This document shows, piece after piece, positions 25,800 to 34,574 of a stretch of 64,000 nucleotides of DNA (the first letter of the stretch is position 1; every line of letters starts with the position of its first letter). The notes below the pieces were generated by a model that was given only the letters and a program-made list of their open reading frames with translations, ran no database searches and was not told the DNA's origin. Both the position numbers and the translations under genes were made by a program. The DNA is from Amycolatopsis cihanbeyliensis (GTDB taxonomy: Bacteria; Actinomycetota; Actinomycetes; Mycobacteriales; Pseudonocardiaceae), in contig NZ_VFML01000001.1 of the NCBI RefSeq assembly GCF_006715045.1, positions 868,001-932,000 of the forward strand, read 5' to 3'.

Positions 25800-26383
25800 G
25801 ATTCCACCATCCCCTTCTCCCCGGCCGGTGTCAGCACCTGCCACAGCGGGCCCACGACGAACCAGATGCCGGTGACCAGGCCGAGCTGGGGCAGCCAGGC
25901 GGACCACAGCGGGGTGGTCCGCTCGGGAGTACCGACGACGAAGATCAGCACCAGCAGTACGGACGCCGTGATCGCACAGGCCAGCACGCACTTGCCCCAT
26001 TCACGCCATTCGTACCGGGTCCGGCTCGGGCCCCGCTTCGGGCGTTTCGGCGGCGGCGGGCCGTCGGCGAAACGGTGCGCGAAGCGGGCGTCGGCCCAGC
26101 GCACCATGCTCGGTCCGAACACGACGCTGAAGCCGAGGTACGCGGCGGCGAGGCCGTGCACCCCGTTCGCCCGCGCACCGTTCCCCACATCGATCATGGT
26201 CGCGACCAGCACACCGACATCGACCAGCGGTGTCGCGGCGAGCAGCACGAGCCCGGTTCGGCGCAACCGCAGCACGTACCTCGCGACGAGGCCGCCGACG
26301 ATGAGGACCCAGAACCCGACCTCGCCGGCGGCGATCACCGCGGCGAGCGGGTTCTCGGCGAGGAAGTCCTTCAGGTTGTCCAC
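25796..26383 (-). CDS. Multi-pass membrane protein, function unknown
   Basis: 195 aa with about five to six hydrophobic segments, for example VIAAGEVGFWVLIVGGLVA and CVLACAITASVLLVLIFVV, with a basic cytoplasmic loop (KRPKRGPSRTRYEWREWGK) between. No family assignment. Divergent by 111 bp from the histidine kinase gene, which could place it under the control of that two-component system; this is inference. Confidence 0.7.
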   Translation of the reverse strand: MDNLKDFLAENPLAAVIAAGEVGFWVLIVGGLVARYVLRLRRTGLVLLAATPLVDVGVLVATMIDVGNGARANGVHGLAAAYLGFSVVFGPSMVRWADARFAHRFADGPPPPKRPKRGPSRTRYEWREWGKCVLACAITASVLLVLIFVVGTPERTTPLWSAWLPQLGLVTGIWFVVGPLWQVLTPAGEKGMVES

Positions 26384-26494
26384 GGCACCAAGCGTGCGAC
26401 CGCGAGCCTCGCGCGCGCGTCGGCCGCGGGCAGGAGCCGACCGTCATCAGTTCGTAGGACGTCCCGTCCGTGCAGGATGTGCTGAGATGGTGCC

Positions 26495-27718
26495 GTGCGG
26501 CCGTCCACGAAGCTGTCCCGGTTCCGGCTGAACCGGCTGCCGCCGTACCAGCAGGACGTGGTGATCGCCTGCTTCACCTTCCTCTGCGGCAGCGTGTTGT
26601 ACCTCGCCGGGCTCTACGAGCTGTTCGGCAACCCCGCGGACGCACCGTTCTGGCTGCGTATCGCGGTGTACGGTCTGCTGTGCTCGACGCAGCTCCTGCG
26701 GCGGCGGGCGCCCGGGCTGGCGCTGGGTCTCGGCACCATGCTGCTGGCCGCGGACATGGCGCTGCTCGGCCTGGCCGCGCCGCCCCTGGTCGCGTTCTCC
26801 GACCTGGTCTACGCCGCCACGCTCTACGGCTCCACCCGGTTGAGCCGGGCGATGATCCCGGTCGCCGCGATCGGGACACTCAGCGCGACCGCCGCCTCCC
26901 TGATCCTGGCGCCGGACTGGCGGCTCGGCGTGCTGGCGGCCTTCGCCTGCCTGCCCTTCCTGATCACTCCGGTGTGGTGGGCCGCGAATGTGCGGCAACA
27001 GCGGGACATCGCCGATTCCGAACGCGCCAACGCCGCGCAGCTGGCCAGAATAGCCGAGCTGGACCGGGAAGCCGCCGTCGCGAGTGAACGGTCCAGGATG
27101 GCCCGAGACCTGCACGACATCATCGCGGGGCAGCTGTCCGCCATCGCGATCCAGTCGGAGGCCGCGCTGTCCATGGCCACGGCCGACGAACGTTCCGGGC
27201 TGATGCACACCGTGCTCGAGTCGGTGCGCGGCAACAGCGTGGACGCGCTGGCGGAGATGCGCGCGATGATCGGCCTGCTGAGGGCGGACGACGACGGAAC
27301 CGAACGGACGGCACCCGCCCGGCTGAGTGAACTGTCCAAACTGGTCGAATCGGCCCGGGCGAGTGGCATGGAGGTGGAGGTGGACATCCGGCTCGACACG
27401 AGCAGCGCGTTACCGACGGCGGTGGACCTGACGGCGTACCGTATCGCGCAGGAGGCACTGACCAACGCCGTCAAGCACGCACCGGGAGGTACGGCCACCC
27501 TCGCCGTCCGCCAGCACGAGGGGCGGGTGCACGTGGAAGTCACCAACGAACTCGGCCAGGCGCGCGCGGCCGAGGGCACCGGGACCGGGTTGCTCAACAT
27601 GCGCGAGCGGGCTCAGGCCATCGGCGGCTCGTTCAGCGCGGGTCCCGGCGGGCGCGGCTGGCAGGTGTCGGTGGTCCTCCCGATACCCGACGGCAGGACG
27701 GAGCGGGCGAGCCGATGA
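26495..27718 (+). CDS. NarL-type sensor histidine kinase
   Basis: 407 aa. About five to six N-terminal membrane helices (to about residue 165) form the sensor. A HisKA_3 dimerisation domain follows with phospho-acceptor His207 in ARDLHDIIAGQL, then an HATPase_c domain with the N-box in AYRIAQEALTNAVKHA and the G-box GTGTGLLNMRERA. GTG start at 26495. Its stop overlaps the response-regulator ATG. No extracytoplasmic ligand domain is seen, so the signal may be membrane-borne. Confidence 0.93.
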   Translation: MRPSTKLSRFRLNRLPPYQQDVVIACFTFLCGSVLYLAGLYELFGNPADAPFWLRIAVYGLLCSTQLLRRRAPGLALGLGTMLLAADMALLGLAAPPLVAFSDLVYAATLYGSTRLSRAMIPVAAIGTLSATAASLILAPDWRLGVLAAFACLPFLITPVWWAANVRQQRDIADSERANAAQLARIAELDREAAVASERSRMARDLHDIIAGQLSAIAIQSEAALSMATADERSGLMHTVLESVRGNSVDALAEMRAMIGLLRADDDGTERTAPARLSELSKLVESARASGMEVEVDIRLDTSSALPTAVDLTAYRIAQEALTNAVKHAPGGTATLAVRQHEGRVHVEVTNELGQARAAEGTGTGLLNMRERAQAIGGSFSAGPGGRGWQVSVVLPIPDGRTERASR

Positions 27719-28362
27719 CCATCCGGGTACTCGTCGCCGACGACCACGGTGCCGTCCGAGCGGGTTTGGCGATGATCCTGAACCACGCCGAGGGCGTCGA
27801 GGTGGTGGGCGAAGCCGCCGACGGCGCGGCCGCGATCCGGCAGGCCAGGGCGCTGCGGCCGGACGTGGTGCTGATGGACGTGCGGATGCCCGGGGTGGAC
27901 GGCATCGCGGCCACCAGGGAACTCGCCGGCGCCGGCACCTGCGCCGTGCTCGTGCTCACCACCTTCGACCTCGACGAGTACGTCTACGCGGCGCTGCGGG
28001 CGGGGGCGGCCGGGTTCCTGCTCAAGTCGGTGGACTCGGCGCGGCTGGTCGAGTCCGTGCGCCTGGTCGCCGCGGGCGAGGGCGTGCTGGCCCCGCAGGT
28101 CACCCGCACCCTGATCGACGCCTTCGCGGCCAGCGCCCCGCGGACCGCGACCGAGCCGGACGGTATGGATGAGTTGACCGAACGCGAGCGCGAGGTGTTC
28201 GTCTGCCTCGGTGAGGGCCTTTCCAACGCGCAGATCGCCGGCAAGCTGTTCATCGGCGAGACCACGGTGAAGACCCACGTGTCCCGGGTACTCACCAAGC
28301 TCGGGCTGCGGTCCAGGGTCCAGGCGGCCATCCTGGCGAAGGAGCACCAGTCCGCCGGATGA
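27715..28362 (+). CDS. NarL/LuxR-family response regulator
   Basis: 215 aa. Receiver domain with acidic pair in VADDHGAV, phospho-acceptor Asp55 in VVLMDVRMPG, conserved Thr in VLVLTTFD and Lys in FLLKSVD. The C-terminal LuxR-type HTH runs from LTEREREVFVCLGEG to TVKTHVSRVLTKLG. Coupled by ATGA to the kinase gene. Targets are unknown; the permease gene 30 bp downstream is a candidate. Confidence 0.95.
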   Translation: MTIRVLVADDHGAVRAGLAMILNHAEGVEVVGEAADGAAAIRQARALRPDVVLMDVRMPGVDGIAATRELAGAGTCAVLVLTTFDLDEYVYAALRAGAAGFLLKSVDSARLVESVRLVAAGEGVLAPQVTRTLIDAFAASAPRTATEPDGMDELTEREREVFVCLGEGLSNAQIAGKLFIGETTVKTHVSRVLTKLGLRSRVQAAILAKEHQSAG

Positions 28363-28392
28363 CCCTCGCCCGATCGGATACCCTGCTGCGCG

Positions 28393-29811
28393 ATGGGCGT
28401 GCTGCGAACACTGAATGTCGACGACGTCCTCGCGCATCATCGCGACAGCCGCCTGAACCGCCGGCTCCGGGCAAGGGACCTGGTCGGCGCCGGGATCGGC
28501 ATCATCATCGGCACCGGCATCTTCACCCTGGCCGGGGTGCAGGCCAAACTGCACGCCGGGCCGTCGGTGACCCTATCCTTCGCGATCGGCGCCGTGGTGG
28601 CCGGGCTCACCGCGCTGTGCTACGCCGAGCTGGCCTCGGGCATGCCGACCGCGGGCAGCGCCTACACCTACGCCTTCGCCACCCTCGGTGAGGTGTTCGC
28701 CTGGCTGGTCGGCTGGGACCTGCTACTGGAGTTCGCCCTGGGCGCCGCCGTGGTGTCCCGGGGCTGGTCCGGCTACCTGGCGAACCTGATGGGCCTGCCG
28801 CCCGACCTGTTCGGGGAACAGGCCACGGTGAACCTCGGGGCGGTGCTGATCATCGCGGTGCTCACCGCGGTCGCCGCGCTCGGCATCCGCCAGTCGGCAC
28901 TGGTCACGAATGTGCTGGTGCTGGTCAAGGTCGGGGTGTGCGGGCTGATCCTGCTGGTCGGGGTGTTCTTCGTCGACCCGGCGAACCTCAGCCCGTTCGT
29001 CCCGCCCGCGCAGCCGGCCGGCACCGGCGCGACCGGGCTGCAACAACCGGTGGCGCAGGCGTTGCTCGGCGTGCAGCAGTCGGTCTACGGCTTCGCCGGC
29101 ATGCTCACCGCGGCCGCGATCGTCTTCTTCGCCTACACCGGGTTCGAGGCACTGGCCAATCTCGGCGAGGAGACCAGGAAGCCCTCCCGTGACCTCAAGA
29201 TCGGCATCCTGGGTGCGCTGGCCGTCTGCGCACTGCTCTACCTCGGCGTCTCCCTGGTGCTGACCGGGATGGTGCCGTACGTGAACATCGACGAGAGCGC
29301 CCCGCTGGCCGCCGCCTTCCAGTCGGTCGGCATGCACTGGATCGGCGCGCTGATCTCGCTCGGGGTGGTGGCCAGCCTCACCTCGGTCATGCTGGTGGAA
29401 CTGGTGACCCTCGGCAGGATCGGGTTCGCCATGGGCAGGGACGGCCTGCTGCCGCGACGCCTGGGCACGGTCCATCCACGGTGGGGAACGCCACACCGGA
29501 TGACCTTCCTCGCGGGCGCCGTCATCGCCCTGCTGGCCGCCTTCGTCCCGATCGCCGCGCTCGCCGACCTGGTGAGTATCGGCGCACTCGCCGCGATGAT
29601 CGTGGTCGCGGTGGCCGTTCCGGTGCTCCGCAGGCGCAGGCCGGACCTGCGACGCCCGTTCCGGGTCCCGTTCTCCCCCGCCGTCCCGATCCTCGCCGCG
29701 CTCGCCTGCCTGTACCTGATGCTCAACCTGAACCTGCTGACCTGGCTCGCCTTCGCCGGGTGGCTCGCGCTCGGCCTGGTGATCTACTACGGCCGCCGGA
29801 CCGGGCGGTGA
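28393..29811 (+). CDS. APC-family amino-acid/polyamine permease (CAT type)
   Basis: 472 aa, about 12-13 membrane helices. The first helix carries the substrate-binding glycine motif GAGIGIIIGTGIF; AYTGFEALANLGEETRKPSRD is the conserved loop of cationic amino-acid transporters. It lies directly after the two-component genes and converges on a gene pair with a glutamine-synthetase-like enzyme, suggesting uptake of an amine or amino acid for gamma-glutamylation (inference). Confidence 0.9.
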   Translation: MGVLRTLNVDDVLAHHRDSRLNRRLRARDLVGAGIGIIIGTGIFTLAGVQAKLHAGPSVTLSFAIGAVVAGLTALCYAELASGMPTAGSAYTYAFATLGEVFAWLVGWDLLLEFALGAAVVSRGWSGYLANLMGLPPDLFGEQATVNLGAVLIIAVLTAVAALGIRQSALVTNVLVLVKVGVCGLILLVGVFFVDPANLSPFVPPAQPAGTGATGLQQPVAQALLGVQQSVYGFAGMLTAAAIVFFAYTGFEALANLGEETRKPSRDLKIGILGALAVCALLYLGVSLVLTGMVPYVNIDESAPLAAAFQSVGMHWIGALISLGVVASLTSVMLVELVTLGRIGFAMGRDGLLPRRLGTVHPRWGTPHRMTFLAGAVIALLAAFVPIAALADLVSIGALAAMIVVAVAVPVLRRRRPDLRRPFRVPFSPAVPILAALACLYLMLNLNLLTWLAFAGWLALGLVIYYGRRTGR

Positions 29812-29815
29812 GTGC

Positions 29816-30622
29816 TCACCCGGGTGGCGGGCTGCCGTTGTCCCAGAGGTCGGGTCGCAGCCAGGCACCGGTGACGATCCGGCGCGCCACGGCCGCCTGC
29901 TCGGCGGGCAGCACCAGCAGCACCCCGCCGGGCGCCGCGCCTTCCCGCCGCAGCGCCGCCGCGAGGTGCTCCACCGGCTGCAGGTGCACCCCGCGGTCAC
30001 CCAGCGAGGGATAGGTGTCCACAACGGACACCAAGGTGCCCTCGGAGCCGACCAGCATCCCACCGAGGACGACGAAATGACCCACCCGCCACCGGGACAT
30101 CCACAGTGGAGGCATCCCGGTGTGCAGGTAGTCCTCCAGTGCCCGCTCCGGCGTGTCCTGCGCGCCGAACAGCCCGGTGGCCACGTTGGCCAGCACCGCG
30201 ACCCGGTCCAGCCGGTAGAGCCCACGCAGCAGGTGCTCGACGGCGTCGACCTCCCAGCCCCCGCTGGCCGGGACCACGGCCAACCGGCCGGCGGAAAGTC
30301 GCTCGACCGCCCGCGCGACCCCGGCGGCCGAGGTACCGGCAGCGGCCGGGTCCCTGGTGGCAGGCAGGGCCAGCCGGAAGTCGGCCCGGCCGGACTCGGT
30401 CTCCGGCCGGCCGGAGTCGGCCGAAACGTCGCCCTCGAGCAGCACGGAACCCGCCGCCAGCGCGGCCTCCTCCTGGTCGGGCACCGTGAACCCGGCGGCG
30501 CGCAACGCGGCGAGTGCCACGAAACCACCGCACAAACCGTCCTTCTGCGGCATTTCCGCGCGCGCCTGCACCAGCAGCCGCGGCGCGTGCGGGAACCAGC
30601 GCACCTCGTCCAGTAAGGACAC
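29816..30622 (-). CDS. C39-like (papain-fold) cysteine peptidase-type protein
   Basis: 268 aa. A Cys/His/Asp arrangement is visible: Cys31 in KDGLCGGFVAL, His182 in WRVGHFVVLGG and Asp202 in VVDTYPSLG. The spacing and context match C39-like peptidase or transglutaminase folds. No signal peptide or transporter domain is present, so it is not a bacteriocin exporter. GTG start at 30622 follows the stop of the glutamine-synthetase-like gene with no gap. Function unknown; it may cleave or form an amide of a glutamylated product (inference). Confidence 0.6.
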   Translation of the reverse strand: MSLLDEVRWFPHAPRLLVQARAEMPQKDGLCGGFVALAALRAAGFTVPDQEEAALAAGSVLLEGDVSADSGRPETESGRADFRLALPATRDPAAAGTSAAGVARAVERLSAGRLAVVPASGGWEVDAVEHLLRGLYRLDRVAVLANVATGLFGAQDTPERALEDYLHTGMPPLWMSRWRVGHFVVLGGMLVGSEGTLVSVVDTYPSLGDRGVHLQPVEHLAAALRREGAAPGGVLLVLPAEQAAVARRIVTGAWLRPDLWDNGSPPPG

Positions 30623-31978
30623 TCAGTACCGCCACAGGTGCGCGTGCACGATCTCCGCGGCCTCCTTGCCTGCCGCCCAGGCGGCGTCCGAGGCCCGCAC
30701 CGCCCGGAACGCGGCGAGCAGGTCGGCGCCGAGGACCTCGGGCACCACGGCCGAGCCCCGCAGTGCGGCATCCTGCTCCGCGGGGGACGCCGGCAGCCGC
30801 TCGATCCCTCGCGCGGACCGCTCCCGCGCGGTCCAGGTGCCGGGGTCCTGCGCGATCGGTTCCGGGGGTGTCAGCCCCTGCTCGATGCCGGCCGTCCCGG
30901 CGGCGAGCACCACGGCCAGCGCCAGGTACGGGTTCGCCGAGGCGTCGGAAGGCTTGAGCTCCACATTGGCGTGCCCAGGGCCGAGCAGCTCGGAACCGGG
31001 CACGTAGCGCAGCGGCGCCTCCCGGTTCTCCACTCCCCAGAACGCGTAGGCGCCGGCGAAGTACCCGGGCCGCAACCGCAGTCCGGAGGGCACGCTCGGC
31101 GCGGTGACCGCGGCCACCGCGGGCAGTTCGCGCAGCAACCCGGCGAGATAGGCCGCACCCTCCGGGCCGGGTCGCTCGCCGGTGCCGGACAGCAGGTTGT
31201 CGCCGCCGCGCCAGATCGAGGTGTGCAGGTGCCAGCCGTTGCCCGCGGCCCGCGGCGCGACCAGCGGCGCGAAGCTGACCCGCAGCCCGTGCGCGTGCGC
31301 GGCGGCATGGATGGTCTGCCTGGCCAGTAGCTGGTCGTCCGCCGCGGACACCGGGTCGGTGGCGGCCAGGGTCAGTTCGACCTGCGCCAGCCCGTACTCG
31401 GCGTGCACCTGGCCGATCCGTAGCCCGTTGGCGTCCAGATCGTGCAGCAGCGCGGCGATGAAGTCGTCCAGCGGCACCAGCGCGTGCGGGCTGTACGCGG
31501 GCCCGCCGTGCCCGGGTGCGGACTCGACGTCCGCGCTACCGGCGGGTGCCACGGCGAACTCCAGCTCGTAGCCGGCGAGCAGCGTCAGGCCCCGCCGCGC
31601 CGCGGCCTCGACCTGACGCTCCAGCACGGCACGCTGGCAGTACGGCCACGGCGACCCGTCCGCCGCCAACTGCCGCCCCGGCGCCCAGGCCAGCGCACGC
31701 TGCCCGGACAGCCTGCGCAACCGCTCCACCACCGGAACCAGCCGGACATCACCGGAGGGGGTCGGCAGCACCGGCTGGTCATAGGTGATCACGTCATGGC
31801 TGTCGAATACGGCGAACAGCGAGGTGACCCCCACGCCCCTGGCCGCGGCGTCGGCGAGCCCGCCGATCGGGACGATCCGCGAGCGCGGGATGCCGTTGTT
31901 GTCCGCCCACGCCAGGTGCACGCCGCTCACTCCGGCAGCGGCGAGGTCCTTCGCAGCCGCGGACGCCGCCTTGGTCAT
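30623..31978 (-). CDS. Glutamine-synthetase-family enzyme (probable gamma-glutamyl amine ligase)
   Basis: 451 aa. It retains the GS core: GYELEFAV (metal-binding Glu), VHAEYGLAQVELTL, GNGWHLHTSIW, RLRPGYFAGAY and NVELKPSDASANPYLALAVVLAAG. The N-terminus (GVHLAWADNNGIPRSRIVP) matches GlnA-like ligases such as PuuA/EpuA/GlnA3 rather than true GlnA. No adenylylation-site tyrosine loop is apparent. It probably ligates glutamate to an amine, polyamine or aromatic amine using ATP. Operonic with the C39-like gene; a permease gene converges nearby. Confidence 0.85.
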   Translation of the reverse strand: MTKAASAAAKDLAAAGVSGVHLAWADNNGIPRSRIVPIGGLADAAARGVGVTSLFAVFDSHDVITYDQPVLPTPSGDVRLVPVVERLRRLSGQRALAWAPGRQLAADGSPWPYCQRAVLERQVEAAARRGLTLLAGYELEFAVAPAGSADVESAPGHGGPAYSPHALVPLDDFIAALLHDLDANGLRIGQVHAEYGLAQVELTLAATDPVSAADDQLLARQTIHAAAHAHGLRVSFAPLVAPRAAGNGWHLHTSIWRGGDNLLSGTGERPGPEGAAYLAGLLRELPAVAAVTAPSVPSGLRLRPGYFAGAYAFWGVENREAPLRYVPGSELLGPGHANVELKPSDASANPYLALAVVLAAGTAGIEQGLTPPEPIAQDPGTWTARERSARGIERLPASPAEQDAALRGSAVVPEVLGADLLAAFRAVRASDAAWAAGKEAAEIVHAHLWRY

Positions 31979-31991
31979 CCGGGCATCCTAC

Positions 31992-32906
31992 TCAGGGTGG
32001 TTCCGGCAGGTCATCCACTTTGCCCGGTTTGGCCTTCCCGGAACGCAACGCCACCCCGGCCACCACCCCCAGGGTGCCGATCGCCTCCAGCGGGGTGGGT
32101 ACCTGGCGCAGTACGACCAACCCGGTCACCGTGGCGGTCACCGGCAACAGCGCGAGCAGCAGGGCGAACCGGGCCTGCCCCACCCGCCGCAGCACCAACT
32201 GGTCCAGCGCGTACGGCACCACGGTGGACAGCACGCCGACGCCGATCCCGAGCAACAGCAGTCGTGGTGATCCCCACACCCCGCCGGTGCCGAGCGCCAG
32301 CGGGCACAGCACCACGGTGGCGAGCGCGAACCCGACGGCGAGGCTGTCGATCCCACCGCCGCCCAGCGCGACCCGCCGGCCGAGCAGGATGTACCCGGCC
32401 CAGGCCGCGGCCGCGGCGAGCGCGAAAGCCACCCCTGCGGGGCTGCCGGCGAGCTGGACATCCGCGATGCAGAACACGCCGGCGGCCACCAGCGCGAGTG
32501 CGGCGAGATCGCGTGGCCCGCGCGAGCCGAACGCGGCGACCACCACCGGGCCGACGAACTCCAGCGCCACCGCCGTGCCCAGCGGCAGGCGCGCGATGGC
32601 CTCGTAGAACACCACGTTCATCCCGGCGGTGACCAGGCCGAACGCGCCGGCCAGCAGGAGGGCCCGCCCGCGCCATGCGGCCCGGCCCGGCCGCCGCCAT
32701 GCCAGCAGCACCACCGCGGCGCCGAGGCAACGCAGCCAGGCGACCCCGGCGGGGGTGGCGACGCCGAAGAGCCAGACCGCCATGGCCGCACCGAGGTACA
32801 TCGAGATTCCGCTGAGAACGAACAAGGCGGGCGCCGGAATGGTCCCCAGCCGCCACGAACGCGAGACAACACCCACCCCTGCATCGTGCCTGACCGGGGA
32901 AAACAC
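31992..32906 (-). CDS. EamA/RhtA-family exporter (DMT superfamily)
   Basis: 304 aa with ten predicted helices in two EamA repeats (first from ALFVLSGISMYLGAAMAVWLFG, second from GVAFALAAAAAWAGYILLG). VALEFVGPVVVAAFGSR is typical of RhtA-type threonine/homoserine and metabolite exporters. GTG start at 32906; it begins 13 nt after... the glutamine-synthetase-like gene on the same strand lies downstream, so they may be co-transcribed. Substrate unknown. Confidence 0.87.
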   Translation of the reverse strand: MFSPVRHDAGVGVVSRSWRLGTIPAPALFVLSGISMYLGAAMAVWLFGVATPAGVAWLRCLGAAVVLLAWRRPGRAAWRGRALLLAGAFGLVTAGMNVVFYEAIARLPLGTAVALEFVGPVVVAAFGSRGPRDLAALALVAAGVFCIADVQLAGSPAGVAFALAAAAAWAGYILLGRRVALGGGGIDSLAVGFALATVVLCPLALGTGGVWGSPRLLLLGIGVGVLSTVVPYALDQLVLRRVGQARFALLLALLPVTATVTGLVVLRQVPTPLEAIGTLGVVAGVALRSGKAKPGKVDDLPEPP

Positions 32907-33142
32907 CAGGAACCGGGAGCGGTGTCCCGCATACCAGGATTCGATCTACGGCATCCGGGGTAATTCGTCGTGACACACCTCCCACAGGCGCGGGAACACT
33001 TGCGAGCCACAAAACGTCTGCAAGAGTAGAGCCAGCGAGCACCGCGGAGCCGGGGCCGACACGGGCGCCGGAGACAGGACCGGGAGTGGTCGCGGCTGGA
33101 AAGATGGCATCGGACCCGATGCCGGGACGGAGGGAGACTCCC

Positions 33143-33322
33143 ATGACTTCACCTACGCTCACCCGCCCCGAACTGACCGCTGCAGACCGTTGCGACCGGT
33201 GCGGCGCCGCGGCACAGGTACGCGCCATCCTTCGTACCGGCGGTGAGCTGCTGTTCTGCGGCCACCACGGCCGTGAGTACGAGTCCAAGCTGAAGGAGCA
33301 GGAGGCCGACCTCCAGCGCTGA
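33143..33322 (+). CDS. DUF7455 small zinc-ribbon-like protein (Rv2708c-like)
   Basis: 59 aa beginning MTSPTLTRPELTAADRCDRC. CDRC and a later FCGHHGREY supply Cys/His ligands for a zinc site. Conserved near sigB in mycobacteria; function unknown. ATG at 33143 with GGGAG upstream; the longer frame from 33086 is rejected. The divergent space to the EamA gene (236 bp) holds its promoter. Followed by a strong terminator. Confidence 0.85.
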   Translation: MTSPTLTRPELTAADRCDRCGAAAQVRAILRTGGELLFCGHHGREYESKLKEQEADLQR

Positions 33323-33341
33323 GCACGCTCAGCAGGTACCG

Positions 33342-33379
33342 GCGGAAGGCGGGGACCCGGGCGGGTCCCCGCCTTCCGC
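33342..33379 (+). terminator. Strong GC-rich terminator hairpin
   Basis: Perfect 17-bp arms (33342-33358 and 33363-33379, beginning GCGGAAGGCGGGG) around a GGGC loop. It lies between the convergent DUF7455 and ROK genes, 1 nt before the ROK stop, and probably serves both. Confidence 0.85.
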
Positions 33380-33380
33380 T

Positions 33381-34550
33381 TCACACGGTGTCCAGTACAC
33401 CCTCGAAGGCCACCTCGGCGGCGCCGAGCAGCTTCACGTCCACGCCGAGGGCCGAAGGCTCCACCCGGACCCCGCCGACCGCGCGGCTGACCAGGCTGCG
33501 CTGCCGCACCTGCTCCCCGACCCAGTCGACAAGGGTGTCCGGCAACGCGGTGAACAGGTCACCCAGCACCACCAGTTCCGGGCCGAGCAGGTTGACCACG
33601 TTCACCAGGCCCAGGGTCAACCACTCGGCGAACTCACCGAGCCGCTCCAGTGCCGCCGTGGGGTCCTCGGCCAGCTTGCGCAGCTCCACCACGAGCGCGC
33701 CCCGCGAGCTGTCCTCGGCAAGGCCCAGGGCGCGGCACAGGGCGGCCTCGCCGACCTCGGTCTCCCAGCAGCCCTGGTTGCCGCAGTAGCAACCGCGACC
33801 ACCGGGCCGGATCACCATGTGTCCTATCTCACCGACGTAGCCCGCGGCACCGCGCAGCGAGGATCCCTGGGCGACCACTCCCCCGCCGACCCCGACATCG
33901 GCCGAGACGTACACCGCGTCCGCGGCGCCACGGGCCGCACCGCGCAGGTGCTCGGCCAGCGCGCCCAGCTCCGCGTCGTTGCCCACCAGTACCGGGATCC
34001 GCAACACCGCGCCCAGCCGGTCACCGAGGGTGACATCGCTCCAGCGCAGATTCGGGGCCTCGCGAACGAGGCCGTCGGAGCGGCGCACCACCCCGGGCAC
34101 CGAGATCCCCGCGGCCATCGGTCGTACGCCGAGGTCGCCGGCCAGTACCGCGGTGGACTCCAGGATGTGGGTGATCACCTCGTCCGGCTCGCGGGTCCGG
34201 CCGTGCAGGTTCCAGCTGTTCCGGCCGAGGATCTGCCCGCCGAGCCCGACCAGCGCGATCGCCACGTGCTCCACCTGGACGTCCACCGCGAGCACCACGG
34301 CCGCCTGCGGCTGCGGCAGCACCAGCAACGAGGGCCGCCCGGCACCGCGGCCGGGTCGCGGCACGCGCTCCTCCACCATCCCGGCCTCCGCGAGGCCGTC
34401 CACCAGTGCCTTGATGGTGCTGCGGTTGAGGCCGAGCTCCGTCGCCAGTGCCGCCCTGGTCAGCGGGCCGCCGACGTGCAGCACCCGCAACAGGGTCGTG
34501 CGGTTGTACCGACGCACCTCGTCCGGCCGCGCCACGGATGTGCTGGTCAC
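33381..34550 (-). CDS. ROK-family transcriptional regulator
   Basis: 389 aa. The N-terminal winged HTH covers LTRAALATELGLNRSTIKALVDGLAEAGMV. The ROK domain follows, with DVGVGGGVV and the zinc-binding GCYCGNQGCWE signature. As in XylR/NagC regulators, it should bind a sugar and control the adjacent ABC transporter genes. GTG start at 34550, 24 nt after the permease gene stop, so it is the last gene of the xylF-xylG-xylH operon and likely autoregulated. A palindromic site upstream of the binding-protein gene is the best operator candidate. Confidence 0.92.
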   Translation of the reverse strand: MTSTSVARPDEVRRYNRTTLLRVLHVGGPLTRAALATELGLNRSTIKALVDGLAEAGMVEERVPRPGRGAGRPSLLVLPQPQAAVVLAVDVQVEHVAIALVGLGGQILGRNSWNLHGRTREPDEVITHILESTAVLAGDLGVRPMAAGISVPGVVRRSDGLVREAPNLRWSDVTLGDRLGAVLRIPVLVGNDAELGALAEHLRGAARGAADAVYVSADVGVGGGVVAQGSSLRGAAGYVGEIGHMVIRPGGRGCYCGNQGCWETEVGEAALCRALGLAEDSSRGALVVELRKLAEDPTAALERLGEFAEWLTLGLVNVVNLLGPELVVLGDLFTALPDTLVDWVGEQVRQRSLVSRAVGGVRVEPSALGVDVKLLGAAEVAFEGVLDTV

Positions 34551-34574
34551 AACGTGAGTGTCCCACCATCACGC

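Noticed and set aside
30623..31978. Primary glutamine synthetase GlnA
   Set aside because: The N-terminus and active-site surroundings resemble the amine gamma-glutamylating subgroup, and the gene is paired with a protease-fold gene and not with nitrogen-assimilation genes.
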